From Brachypodium distachyon (lineage: Eukaryota > Streptophyta > Magnoliopsida > Poales > Poaceae): a stretch of DNA of 64,000 nt. The notes under the pieces are model-generated. The model ran no database searches, was not told the DNA's origin, and was given only the letters and a program-made list of their open reading frames with translations. This document shows positions 54,665 to 64,000 of the stretch, piece after piece (positions within the stretch are counted from its first letter, which is position 1; each line of letters begins with the position of its first letter). The stretch lies in NCBI RefSeq assembly GCF_000005505.3, contig NC_016135.3, positions 24,956,613 to 25,020,612 on the forward strand. Reading direction: 5' to 3'. Position numbers and translations under genes: made by a program.

Positions 54665-55759
54665 CTATTTGTGCTCCAAAACAAGCGGGATGCAACGTGC
54701 CACGAGTCGCCTGAACCCGTCGCTCACCATGACCATGCTCGCTCGTCCTGGCTTCGACATGAACTCCTCGCATGCATTTTTAAGCCTCTCGCAAAAGTGC
54801 TGATTCGCCAGCGCCAACGTACTCGTGCCTCGCGTCGATGGTTTTGCACAGCTTCTCTTCGCACATCGCCTTGAGCCTGTCCAGCCCATACCGATCCGCC
54901 GCGACCAGCAGATGCTGCATCTCGGCAGCACCGTAGCCTTCTTCGCCGTCGCACGGCGGCAGCGAGTCCGCGTAGATGAAGTGAAGGAGCATCTCGAAGA
55001 TGACCGGCTCCATGTCGACGACCTCTATTGCCGCACACCGCGTGTCACCCTTCTCCGCCAAAGGACCAAAGAGCTGCGCGTCGAAAACCGGCGACCGCGC
55101 GGCCAGCATGAACCTGTGCGCGCTGAACTCCCTGCCGCCGACCAGGATCGTGACGTCGGCGCCTTTCCCGTCCTTGAGGACGCGCTCGAGCTGTCCCGGC
55201 AGCTCTGGCGGCGGGATCTCGAAAGGCTTCTCCTTGCACTGATCCGGCGGTGGCTCTTTGATGACCGTGACGACGCACCCCTGATCGTGAAGCAGCCGCC
55301 ATGGCCGAGCTGCTGGTCATCAGACGGCGGCGATTCCAGCTTCAGTTTCTCGATGAATTGTAACCAGCCCCAGCTGGTTTTAGTGGCATCAGTAATTTCC
55401 GGAGAAAAGATATACGTCTGTGAGGTTTCCTTGTTGGCTACTACTTGGCCGTCCTTGTCCAGCATGGTCGTGGTCCACTTTGCCCTCACGTTCTTCGTCT
55501 CGCTGAGATAATACAAGAAGGCCGAGGCATAGCCGGCGGCATTGGAGGCTCCGGCCGGGTAGAACCTGATGCTCCAGTCGTAGCCGCCGACGCAGAACGT
55601 GCTGGAGCTGACGTAACTCCCGGCCCCCATGACGACGAGCAGCGCGCAATTGGTCACCTCGAAGTTGTCTGCGCCGCGCTCAGTCACGCATCCCGACCAA
55701 GTCTCCGGCAGCCCGAGGCCCTCGCCGTGGTTAACTCCAGCGGCCGCGTTCTGAGCCAT
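54665..55759 (-). pseudogene. MATH-BTB locus 11, two frameshifts
   Basis: Starts MAQNAAAGVNHGEGLGLPET (55759) and reads through MATH (FCVGGYDWSIRFYPAG, MLDKDGQVVANKE, GWLQFIEKLKLESPPSDD) to GGCFTIR. A 2-nt gain near 55279 (AGGGGTGCG for AGGTGCG) then shifts the frame. The BTB portion continues in that frame (ADVTILVGGREFSAHRFMLAARSPVFDAQLFGP, LLHFIYADSLPP, HLLVAADRYGLDRLKAMCEEKLC). A loss of about 5 nt near 54830 (KTIDA) moves the BACK-like tail (LALANQHFCERLKNACEEF...PLVLEHK) into a third frame ending at 54665. Sequence is otherwise very close to loci 9 and 10, so inactivation is recent. The first frame alone would give a MATH-only protein of 244 residues. Confidence 0.85.
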
Positions 55760-56172
55760 GGCAAACGGAAAACGCCGGCAAATCAGTGTCCCTAATCTAT
55801 CTAGTGTCCGGCAATGATCGATCTCTCCTTCGGGTTCGGGGGGAGTCTGACGGGAAGAAGCGGTACTTATAGCTAGCGCATATATCGTGGCTGTTTGTTA
55901 CTGTAAACTGTTTTCCTTTGTGAATTCCATCAGGTTCAGGTATGGATTCAGGCTAGGTCGAGGTGCCGTAACCGACTCCAATTAATTGCCTGGCTCTGGC
56001 TTTGCCGTTCCCTGACAGTACACTTCGCTGAGTTCTACTCCGTAGTTTAGTACGATTGCTTCAACGCCCTTCAATGATTCTCCTCTAAAAATAACGCGCA
56101 TAGGAGAAGCCATAATCGTGGGAACATGACACGGACAGAAGTAACTGAATTGTATTATTACTAGTACTGGAT
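55760..56172. other. Promoter region of locus 11
   Basis: Contains the third copy of the segment repeated upstream of loci 9 and 10 (56100-56165, AGGAGAAGCCATAATCGTGGGAACATGACACGGACA) and ends at the stop of the lipocalin gene. Confidence 0.55.
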
Positions 56173-58172
56173 TTACTTGAAGTAGAGTTCAAGGAGCTTC
56201 TTCAAGGTCTGAGACACACTTGTGAACGGATCAAATGCGACTGACGACTTCAGCTTCAGGTCTGGGAACTGATTCGTCAAGGCCTCATTCATCCCAGGCA
56301 TCGACATCATCTGCGCAAGCTGGTCAGAGGAGACTTCACAGTCCTGCGGCGTGTCCTTGATCTTGGTTGGATCGTAGCCGAAGTTGGCAGCATAGGACTT
56401 GTACTTCTCAATGAACTCCGGCCCAGGGTTGGGTGTTCTTGAGTATACCTGATTCAATGGCCGAAACATGAGTTAATGTTTATGATATTCCAAATCACAA
56501 GTGGATCAGATAGTATGATGATTTTACCAGCATAAAGGGTATACACGCCTAGTGTTCAGTTCTGAGAATAAACCCTTAGTTCAGTTGGCAATATACTCAG
56601 TATTCACACAATTTATTTGCAGAAAATAAGAATGCACGTGGAAGATGGTTACACATTAGGGTTAGTTATTATAGTAGGAGTAAAAAAAATCAGTTCCCCA
56701 CCTGAATAAAGCTTGCGTCCTTAGCACCAGACACAACGGCATAATTGTCATAATCGGTTGCAATGACATCATAGGGTAACTTGGGTATGAATGGGAGTGT
56801 CGGGAAACGGAGAAAGCATTTGCTGCGGATCATCTCCTCCCTCTCAAGATCTGTCTCAGCACTAGCCATGTCCTCTTCAGACAGGCATTGCACCCTCCCC
56901 CGGATACCGGTGATGTATCCATCAGGTGAACCATGGACACAGAATGTCTCCACCTGGATTGCGCGCGACTTCTCATCAAATGTATACACTCCCTGCAGTA
57001 CCAGCAACTTTCTGAAATCATACTCTTACAGTTACAGATCATATGATGCAGAAGGTATGGAGACAGCTTGCCTCTGATAAATTGAGTTTTTGATACCATG
57101 ATCCCAAATATATTTTTTGGGACAACATACATACTATTCCAGTCCTTTAAAAAAATGCAGACCATTATGTGGGAGGCTGCTGTCGTTACAATACCTGAGT
57201 ACAATGGCAGTCTTCTTGTCCCTGACCAGCAAATCCGCGTTTCAGCGATGCTACCTCGAACCACCTACCGGAGTAGCGAACCGGATCAAAGTTCTTGGCA
57301 GTCATGCCCTTCATCATCATCATGCCTGAGCCGCCATCATCCGAAGGGCCGTCAAATTTCAGAGGAACGGCATCTTTATCGATGGCCGGCACCACTGCAA
57401 CCTGGCACAAGCTCGGCTGGGCAAAGGTGTCTGCAGGAATAGCCTGGTCAACAAGAAGAGCACATCGATACCATGGTGCGGGTCTAAAACTGGCAATCCT
57501 ACTCTCTTTTTTTCTGCCAATGGATTAACAAATTTTCCTTGCTCAAATGGAAAATGTGGGCTTTGCTCTCTGAATTTTCTGTCAGAGTAGTGAAACCTGT
57601 AACGTGCATCTGATGGAGTACTAGACATCAGTACCTGGCTAGGTGAAGAGATGAACACAAGAGAAGCTGCAAGGCCTGATAGCAACTTCTTGGATACCCC
57701 ATTGCTTCTCAGTGGCACTTTCTCTTCCAGAGAGCATCTGACATTGCTGCGCGCAGCAGGGCCACATATTCTCCTGTCAGGAAGAAACAAACGAATACAC
57801 TGAAGAAGAACCGAAACACGGAAACAGGCGCAACTCATCAGCATTCCACCCAGGTTTAGGACCCGAAATCCGGAGACCAACTTTAACCTCCTAAGTTTCA
57901 TTTGCTAAATGTAGTCTAAATCGGACATCAGGACCGCCCAGGCAGACATTACCATCCCAGAATCTCACCTTCCAATCGCCGCCCACTGCAATCACACCCT
58001 GATCTAGTCGCAGCGGATCCAACACATTACAAAAAAGGAAGCCATAATTTGTGGGAACTCGCAGTGCTGGTTTGCTGGTACTGCTTGCTAGGAGTATTAC
58101 TACGTAATACCTGGAAGAGCAAGGAGGGAGCGAGGAGGAGGGGGAGCCGGAGCCCAGCAGCGGCATGACCAT
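56173..58172 (-). CDS. LCNP: Chloroplastic lipocalin
   Basis: Five exons on the minus strand give 338 residues: 58111-58172, 57635-57773, 57195-57443, 56702-56992, 56173-56448. All introns are GT-AG and in frame. The N-terminus (MVMPLLGSGSPSSSLPPCSS...) is Ser-rich like a plastid transit peptide, followed by a hydrophobic stretch (SGLAASLVFISSPSQ) that may be a lumenal targeting signal. The lipocalin fold is marked by the GxW motif in YSGRWFEVASLKRGFAGQG, the cysteine cluster EDCHCTQ, FCVHGSPDGYITGIRG, the second conserved region DVIATDYDNYAVVSGAKD and YSRTPNPGPEFIEKY. Family knowledge: LCNP (Arabidopsis CHL) is a thylakoid-lumen lipocalin needed for the slow photoprotective quenching qH and protection of thylakoid lipids from oxidation. 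Alternative start at 58166 (Met3). Confidence 0.92.
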
Positions 58173-58784
58173 GGCTTCAGGTGGCGGCGGCCTCGGCTCC
58201 TCAGCGGTGTGGACAAACGGGACGGGAACGTTTCCTCGAGATTTCGCAGTGGCTAGTGGATCCCCCCATGAGTGGCAGCTTTGCTCGGGGAAGACGGTGG
58301 CCGGTGGACGGATGGGCGAGTCCAGGAGGGCGAGGCGCATCCGGTGCCGGCCAATCGCCGGTCTCCACGTAACACCGGACCCCGGAAGCTACGCAGTTGG
58401 ACTGATGGGCCTGGGCCGGTATTGGGTCCAAGGCGCGCTTCCGTAGCGGTGGAAGCCCACACTTGGCCATCTCCAAACAAGGCGGCCGGCCATGCATGGG
58501 GGTTCGCCGGGAGTTCGCCGCCAACTTCAGTACTCCGTACTTGTTCGGTGCAGGGTTCAGAAATTACTAAATCACTAAAAATTGGCACGCTGGCAAAATG
58601 AAGCAGCATCGCGGGGAAATTGTGATGATTTTGAAATTTGAATGGCCGGGCTGCCAGCGGGCAGGGGAATTCACCGCTGGCGCTGAACTGGATGCCGAGG
58701 CTTGCAGAGCACGGCGACCATCCGGCCTATAAGTTCCCCCATCATCCCCAACCCACACGTACATCCATCCACCTACACCTCATC
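58173..58784. other. Divergent promoter of lipocalin gene and small ORF
   Basis: Upstream DNA of LCNP. A possible TATA-like CCTATAAGTT lies at 58724-58733, about 55 bp before the ATG at 58785. No other gene recognised. Confidence 0.4.
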
Positions 58785-59354
58785 ATGGGTCTCCCATTCG
58801 AAAGGCCCGTCATCTCCTCCTTAGCTCAATTTCAGGAGTATGTCGACAACCACCAGTTGACGCACAGAGCCGAAATCACCATCGAGGCAGTTCGTGTGGG
58901 AGACGTATTTGACATGGCGGACCTTGTGCAGGGGAGGGAGACTTGTGCAGGAGTATTATCCAGAGGCAGTCTGGGCTGCATCGGTTGCTTCGGCTGGCGG
59001 ATTCCATTGTCGAGGTTGGCCAGGAAGCTGTCCAAGCTGCTGTCGTTGAGGAGGGGGATAACAGCTCGAGCGACTCTGAGAATGGGGATGACGATGTGGT
59101 CGAAGACGAGCCCGGGGATTTCAGGGGCGGCAGAGATCGGTTTCAGGGGCGGCGCCACCTTCTGCACTTCAGATTTCAACCCCGACCCCGACGACCCGCC
59201 CGTCGCTGCTGCAGAGCCCGCCGAGCCAACCGGCGACGATGCGTCCACGAGCGCTGCAGAGCCCGCCGAGCTATCCGTCAACAACGTGTCCACGACCGGT
59301 GCAGAGCCCGCCGAGGAGCCACCCGCCTCCGACGACTCCACCACCGCTGCATAG
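58785..59354 (+). CDS. Hypothetical protein with Ala/Glu/Pro repeats
   Basis: 189-residue frame starting MGLPFERPVISSLAQFQEYV, not recognised. The first 45 residues look like coding sequence (EYVDNHQLTHRAEITIEAVRVGDVFDMADLVQ). After about 58935 the overlapping next frame (ADSIVEVGQEAVQAAVVEEG, then DNSSSDSENGDDDVVEDEPG) looks more protein-like than the main frame, which suggests a frameshift between the two halves. The C-terminus in the main frame is built of three repeats AAEPAEPTGDDAST / AAEPAELSVNNVST / GAEPAEEPPASDDST and ends with a stop in a fourth repeat unit. It may be a grass-specific gene or a decayed one. Confidence 0.4.
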   Translation: MGLPFERPVISSLAQFQEYVDNHQLTHRAEITIEAVRVGDVFDMADLVQGRETCAGVLSRGSLGCIGCFGWRIPLSRLARKLSKLLSLRRGITARATLRMGMTMWSKTSPGISGAAEIGFRGGATFCTSDFNPDPDDPPVAAAEPAEPTGDDASTSAAEPAELSVNNVSTTGAEPAEEPPASDDSTTAA

Positions 59355-59365
59355 CCCGACGAGCC
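59212..59365 (+). repeat. Coding repeats of about 48-51 bp
   Basis: Four successive occurrences of GC(T/A)GCA(G/T)AGCCCG(C/A)CGAG spaced by about 48-54 bp near 59212, 59263, 59311 and 59348, giving A-A/G-E-P-A-E repeats in the hypothetical protein. Confidence 0.7.
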
Positions 59366-59374
59366 GCCCGCTAA

Positions 59375-61839
59375 CGTCTACCGCCGAGCGTAAGGAGGAG
59401 TAAGTATCGCTTCGAAAGCTTTTCTCTAAGGCTTCGAAAGCTTTCTGGAGATCGTGTACAGGAAAGTCTCAGTTCGCACTGTTTTGGGATCGTGGAGGAG
59501 TCTTAGTTCAATCGTACAGAGGTGTGGAATTTTGGCAATTTTGATCCTGATGCATCAGACCAGAGTACTGATTCGCTGTAGAAGCGTGAGAATTTTGATT
59601 AGATATGAGTACTGATTTCTTAAGCAGTAATAATTTTGTCGGGTGTTTTTGAGGGATGGGATTGTGGAATTTCGACAGTGACAATTTGGTTCTGCCACTG
59701 TCATGCTATCAGTCGTTCAACTATCTCATGCATGCCATCCCCTTGCAATCCAATATAAATGTTCATCCTAACACAAACTTTCTCTTGTCAATGAAACACA
59801 AACTTTCTCATGGCATTTTTATTAACTTGAACCAGTGGGAGATCAGAAGGATTTGCTGCCCTTTTGCAAATCAGAGACACCCTAATTGATGTTAAACATA
59901 TGTTATCAAATTCATCTGTCAATCAACCTGCCAAATTAGATCCAGAACATGCACAACTCAATTGTAGCGTATCAGTTACAAGGTCTTTGAAAGAACATGT
60001 AAAGAAGAGAGAAGTGAGTAGTATTGTATTCCCAGTCCAGAGCTTACATGAGTTTAATGAAAACACCAGTTCATAGCCCTGTAGTGTTCAACATACCAAT
60101 CTGAATAACGACTTATCATATCCAAACCCTCATCCCTCCACACTCTAAGGCTGCCAATCTCTCTCGGCTCACTATCCAAAGTTCCAAACCACACTTGGAC
60201 CTCCTCAATGGGTCAAATCGACATAAGATTTAGCAAACCACACACAGGCGAACTGAAAATCCAGGAGCTGTGGAAATAAATTGGGACGACGGTCTTTATT
60301 AGTATCATACCCCTCCTTTTTCTTCACCTGTCCGCGGTCACTTCTTGCCGGACTTCTTCCCGCCGACCATCGACACACACTCCATATGGCGTCAGGACCC
60401 GATTGCCTCTTCTATCCTTTCTCTGCCACCGTACACTGAGAGCATAGTTATTATTACAACATCCATGTAATTAGTCTAAAGTTGATTCTGTGACAGTGAA
60501 CAAATAACTAAATATACATTACCTACAACAAATTGAAAAGGTGCACTAAGCTGAAAGGATGAAATCAATTGTTGCACCTCAATCAAACACGGTGTTGATA
60601 TGGCCACTGAAGCCATCCTGCATTCATTCACGATGATCATGAGAAAAAAACACATTTCAATGTTCACAGGTTAAAAAGGCAAAAGAGAAAATATGGAGGG
60701 GCAATTAACTCTGACGGCAAAAAGAGCACATGGCAAACTTGATCTGAACAAAACATAAGCATGTTTGCAAAGAGATCAAGCTATGATTTAACAAATTAGT
60801 ATCACGCAAAATATTACTGTCAGATATCTTTATCTACAAAGTGTTGTTTTTCTTAGCAATCACATAGATCACTTCCCTATAAAGGAAAAATACAGGTCAA
60901 TATCAACCTTGTCTTCAAACATTATGTAGTCAGACTGGAAACTGTGAGCAAAGCTACTAAATTAGGGCTTAGAAGTATTCAAAGTAATCATAAAAATACA
61001 CTTCAACTATATGAGATAGACTGGAGGAGTAGGATTAAAGAATAGTACACAAAAAGAACTGCTCTGGACCAATGTAATTGGGAAGTTAACTGATTTGCTA
61101 TACTTCTGTTCACAGCATAATTGGGTAAAAGGAAATGAGCACAAGAAGATTATATTGCCAAATGCTATCCAAAATGTGAGAAATTTAGATGTTTGGTGAT
61201 TATACATTGCATCATATCAAGGACAGTGGCAGTCCAAAATAGAAAATATACAATTAGTAAACATCAAGCCCATGCAAAATAGAACATATACAATGATTTC
61301 CAGGACTCTACCTGAGGCTTGAATGTTAGTGAGCAAAGAAGATGTTGCAAAGCTTAAGAGCATGTTGGACGCATTTGAGTAAGGTCGCATCTCTTCTAGT
61401 TTCCTTATACTGGGAGGTTGATGCCAATGTCTTCCTTTTCCTAATGCTCTACTTAGTGCAACTTGTTATGTCCATGTTTATTTTAGCTTATGATGGTTAT
61501 CAAAAGGTTAAAAGGCAAGCTACCATGCACTTCTCACTACAAGTATCTAGTTGATTCCTCCCAATTACGGATATCAAAAGTAACGTAAAATCGTTCACCC
61601 ATGTAAATACTAATTCTCACATAAACAATTACGTCACCGCTGGTTCTTCCCATCTACAGCAAAGGGACAAGCAGTTGCTGGCTTGCGGCATGCTGCCTTC
61701 TAATTTCCACCAGCAGATTTTTTTTTTTGTTACAATTGAGCAACAAATCTAAAGAGAACAAACAAATTCCTCGACACAGAACAGTTCTTGAGGCCCCAGA
61801 CCAAGAAGCAGGCATCCACCGAAACAAGCAACAAGCTAG
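59375..61839. other. Intergenic, nothing firm
   Basis: AT-rich with short frames on both strands. One minus-strand stretch at about 60345-60410 could be a terminal coding exon ending MVGGKKSGKK with TGA, but no partner exons or family were recognised. No other gene, RNA or repeat can be supported. Confidence 0.35.
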
Positions 61840-64000
61840 TGTCACACCCGGCCTACTTTTCAAAAGATAGAAAGATTATTTCAACAAAATGCAAATTTGC
61901 CATCTTTCAAAAAAACTATTAGATTTTATTTAGAATCAGTTGGATTCATGCCATTCTTGGATATTATTTGATGTTTTTGAACTAAATGCTTTTATTTGGA
62001 GTTTGAAAATATTTTGAAACCTAAAATTTGATGAACAAGAAACCTCATGAATCCAATCATAAATCTATCTCATCGATCTTTTCTTAATATGAGCAATCAA
62101 ATAGGGAACCAAAAACCCGAAAGCCCTACTGATCAAAACCCCAATTTTCACTCTTGTTCAAACTTCTTTTTTCATCTTTAATACCAATAAAATGCAAAAC
62201 CATTTTACTTAGTTATGAGAAAATTCAGGGTGGAGCATATTTACTATAATTTTCATTTGTGATCAAAAATATCATTTAATAAATATATAAACAAATTATT
62301 TTCCCACTTTTTCAAAATCAGCGAAAACAATTTATCATTTTGTGTAAAAAATTTCTTTAAAAAAAATTCCCACACAATTACCTTATATTATTATTTCTGG
62401 AAATTTTCTAAAATAAAGTTTTTCAACTTCAGTTCGAAAGTTCAGAAGAGCTTCAATTTCAAATTTCTGTCCAGATTTGTATTTCCAAAGATTTTCAAAC
62501 TTTTCGAACTCAGAAAAATGTGACACTACCACCACTAGAACCATGCCGACACGCTGAATCCAAATATGCAAAAATATGAAACTGCACACTTCAAAATTTG
62601 AGAGCAGGTTCAAATTTGAATCTCAGCCTGTTTTGCAAATCTGACGAAAACTAACTCTACACTCAACCATTTACGCTGAAATTTTACCAGCACCTGGCCC
62701 TTACCTATTTACACTCGGATAAGCAGGAATTTACCATGGTACAGTTGAAAACTTGAGCAAAAGGACCAAGAGTCCAAGAACAGAATCTGGCAAGAACTCG
62801 CTCTCCTCGTCTCTCACTCAAATTCTCTTGTCCACCCAATTATAGCCCTTCTCCTGCATCCCCTGACCCTGTATAGTGGTCCCTGGACCCATTTGACACC
62901 CCCTCACTTTCCCCATCTTCCTCCCTTGGCCGTGTGGCCATTGCCGGCGCTCCCGGCGTGTCCAGAGCACGCCCAGGGCATGCACGCCGGCACCCATCCC
63001 TCTCTCCCTCATCCTGCAACCTTTCTGCCGCGACATAATGCCTCTTATGCGCTTCTTGATGCCTTTGTCGGTTGACTTTGCGCCGCTCGCCGTTGCCGGC
63101 GCCACGTCGCGGCCAGCATGCCACACCCGAGCCTCATCCCTCTGCTCGCCAGCGCTAAAGCTCCTCGTTCCTAGGAACGCTCAGAGCCATGATATAGCCA
63201 CAGAACGCTCCCCATCTTCTCCCCCTCGCGCTCTTACCCGCCGTCGAGCACCTCGCCGACACTCCGGCCCTGCGTAATGAAACCGACCTCCCGGCTCGCC
63301 TCTTCCACTCTCTGAGCATCCAGGCGCCCCAAAGAAGCCCGCCTGACTAACGTGCAACGTGCTGCGCCCCCGGTTTCCATGCTCGCCCATACCGCGCTGG
63401 CGCGCTCGCCGTGGACACGGTCCATCGTGCACAGCCTCGGGGCTACATAAAGCCGCCCCTGGCTTCTCCTAGACCCCGAACCACATCCTATTCCTCCTAA
63501 TCCCACCCTAGAGAAGTAGCTAAGCCGGCCGAGCCTTTCTTCTCCATCTCCGGCGAGGTGAGTTGCCTCGGCCTCGACGAAGATGCCTAGGGCCTCCGCC
63601 CTACTTCCAATTATTACTCCTATCCCTAGCACCAAACTGACCTGGAGAACCTTTAACCACTCTTTATTTCTGTCCAGGAGCTCTCTGGAGGCCCGGCGAC
63701 GAGCTCCTCCGCCGCAGCCAGTGGCGGAGCCAAAAACCGGACAAGGATGGTGCTAAGATAGGACTAATGGTGTTATACTTGTGGATTTTACATACTAATG
63801 AACTAAATACTTGATGAATCCTCTTGTGAGCATCCTTGCCAGGCCAGTGCTACAGCACCGGTAGCACCAGGCCTGGCTCCGCCCCTGGCCGCAGCCACTG
63901 CTCGCCGCCAAAGATACCCTTCCGGTCGACCTCGTCACCCATGCGCACACAAGGAGGTCCTAGTCGATCCCCTTATCACGCCAGTACCCGCGCCGACCTC
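61840..64000. mobile_element. Possible LTR retrotransposon (gypsy-type LTR start)
   Basis: TGTCACACCCGGCC at 61840 is the kind of terminus seen in grass gypsy LTRs. Downstream there is AT-rich DNA, then a CT- and GC-rich part with a TATA-like CTACATAAAGCC at about 63442 followed by leader-like sequence. No second LTR or gag/pol is in the window, and the right end is not seen, so this is tentative. Confidence 0.3.
63719..63887. mobile_element. hAT-type MITE, 169 bp
   Basis: Perfect 8-bp target duplication GCCGCAGC (63711-63718, 63888-63895) and inverted ends CAGTGGCGGAGCC / GGCTCCGCCCCTG. AT-rich middle. It interrupts a GC-rich sequence that would otherwise read CTCCGCCGCAGCCACTGCTC. Confidence 0.9.

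Noticed and set aside
60345..60410. Terminal exon ending MVGGKKSGKK
   Set aside because: No partner exons, no recognised family; mentioned only as a possibility.

Overview
The window is a piece of a grass nuclear genome, most likely a Pooideae species with fairly compact intergenic space (Brachypodium or a relative). The signs are plant genes with GT-AG introns, GC-rich intronless grass-type genes, Stowaway MITEs with CTCCCTCCGT ends, and an expanded MATH-BTB family. The species is an inference; no search could be run.

Conserved single-copy genes frame the window. On the left are the 3' end of an RBP45/47-type RNA-binding protein gene (39-957), an ataxin-2/CID4-like gene with an SM-type domain and a PAM2 motif (10 coding exons, 1902-6621), and an AT-hook protein gene (5 coding exons, 14075-17493). 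On the right are a chloroplast lipocalin gene (LCNP/CHL, 5 exons, 56173-58172, minus strand) and a small grass-type hypothetical ORF (58785-59354). All exon models given were checked for frame continuity across each junction.

Between them lies a tandem array of MATH-BTB genes, whose products are expected to be substrate adaptors of CUL3 ubiquitin ligases. I count eleven loci plus at least two relics. Five have clean full-length frames: 17752-18810, 22248-23378, 38685-39788, 41797-42930 and 47149-48279; 52382-53476 makes a sixth. One more (35390-36439) is intact except for a shifted tail. Four are broken: 7553-8631, 29609-30741, 33004-34176 and 54665-55759. Two sequence groups occupy different halves of the array. 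The left half has proteins whose MATH domain opens with CITES/CLTES-like sequence. The right half has 'MADQNAAA...CVTECGAHNFEV' proteins. A pair of 8-cysteine lipid-transfer-like genes is interleaved with the left half, as [LTP + BTB] duplicated units. Both LTP copies are damaged, one by a frameshift and one by a transposon in its signal-peptide codons.

Mobile DNA explains most of the remaining space: a probably complete PIF/Harbinger element with MYB-like and DDE transposase genes (about 23.6-27.3 kb), a 717-bp hAT-like element with 8-bp target duplication, three Mutator-like elements with 9-bp target duplications or long inverted ends, a Pack-MULE-like element carrying a piece of a PADRE/DUF4228 gene and itself split by a solo LTR, 5'-truncated LINEs, several Stowaway/Tourist MITEs, and a degenerate 22-bp-period minisatellite at about 9.8-11.2 kb. 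The overall picture is a birth-and-death cluster of ubiquitin-ligase adaptors evolving in a transposon-rich interval between stable housekeeping genes.
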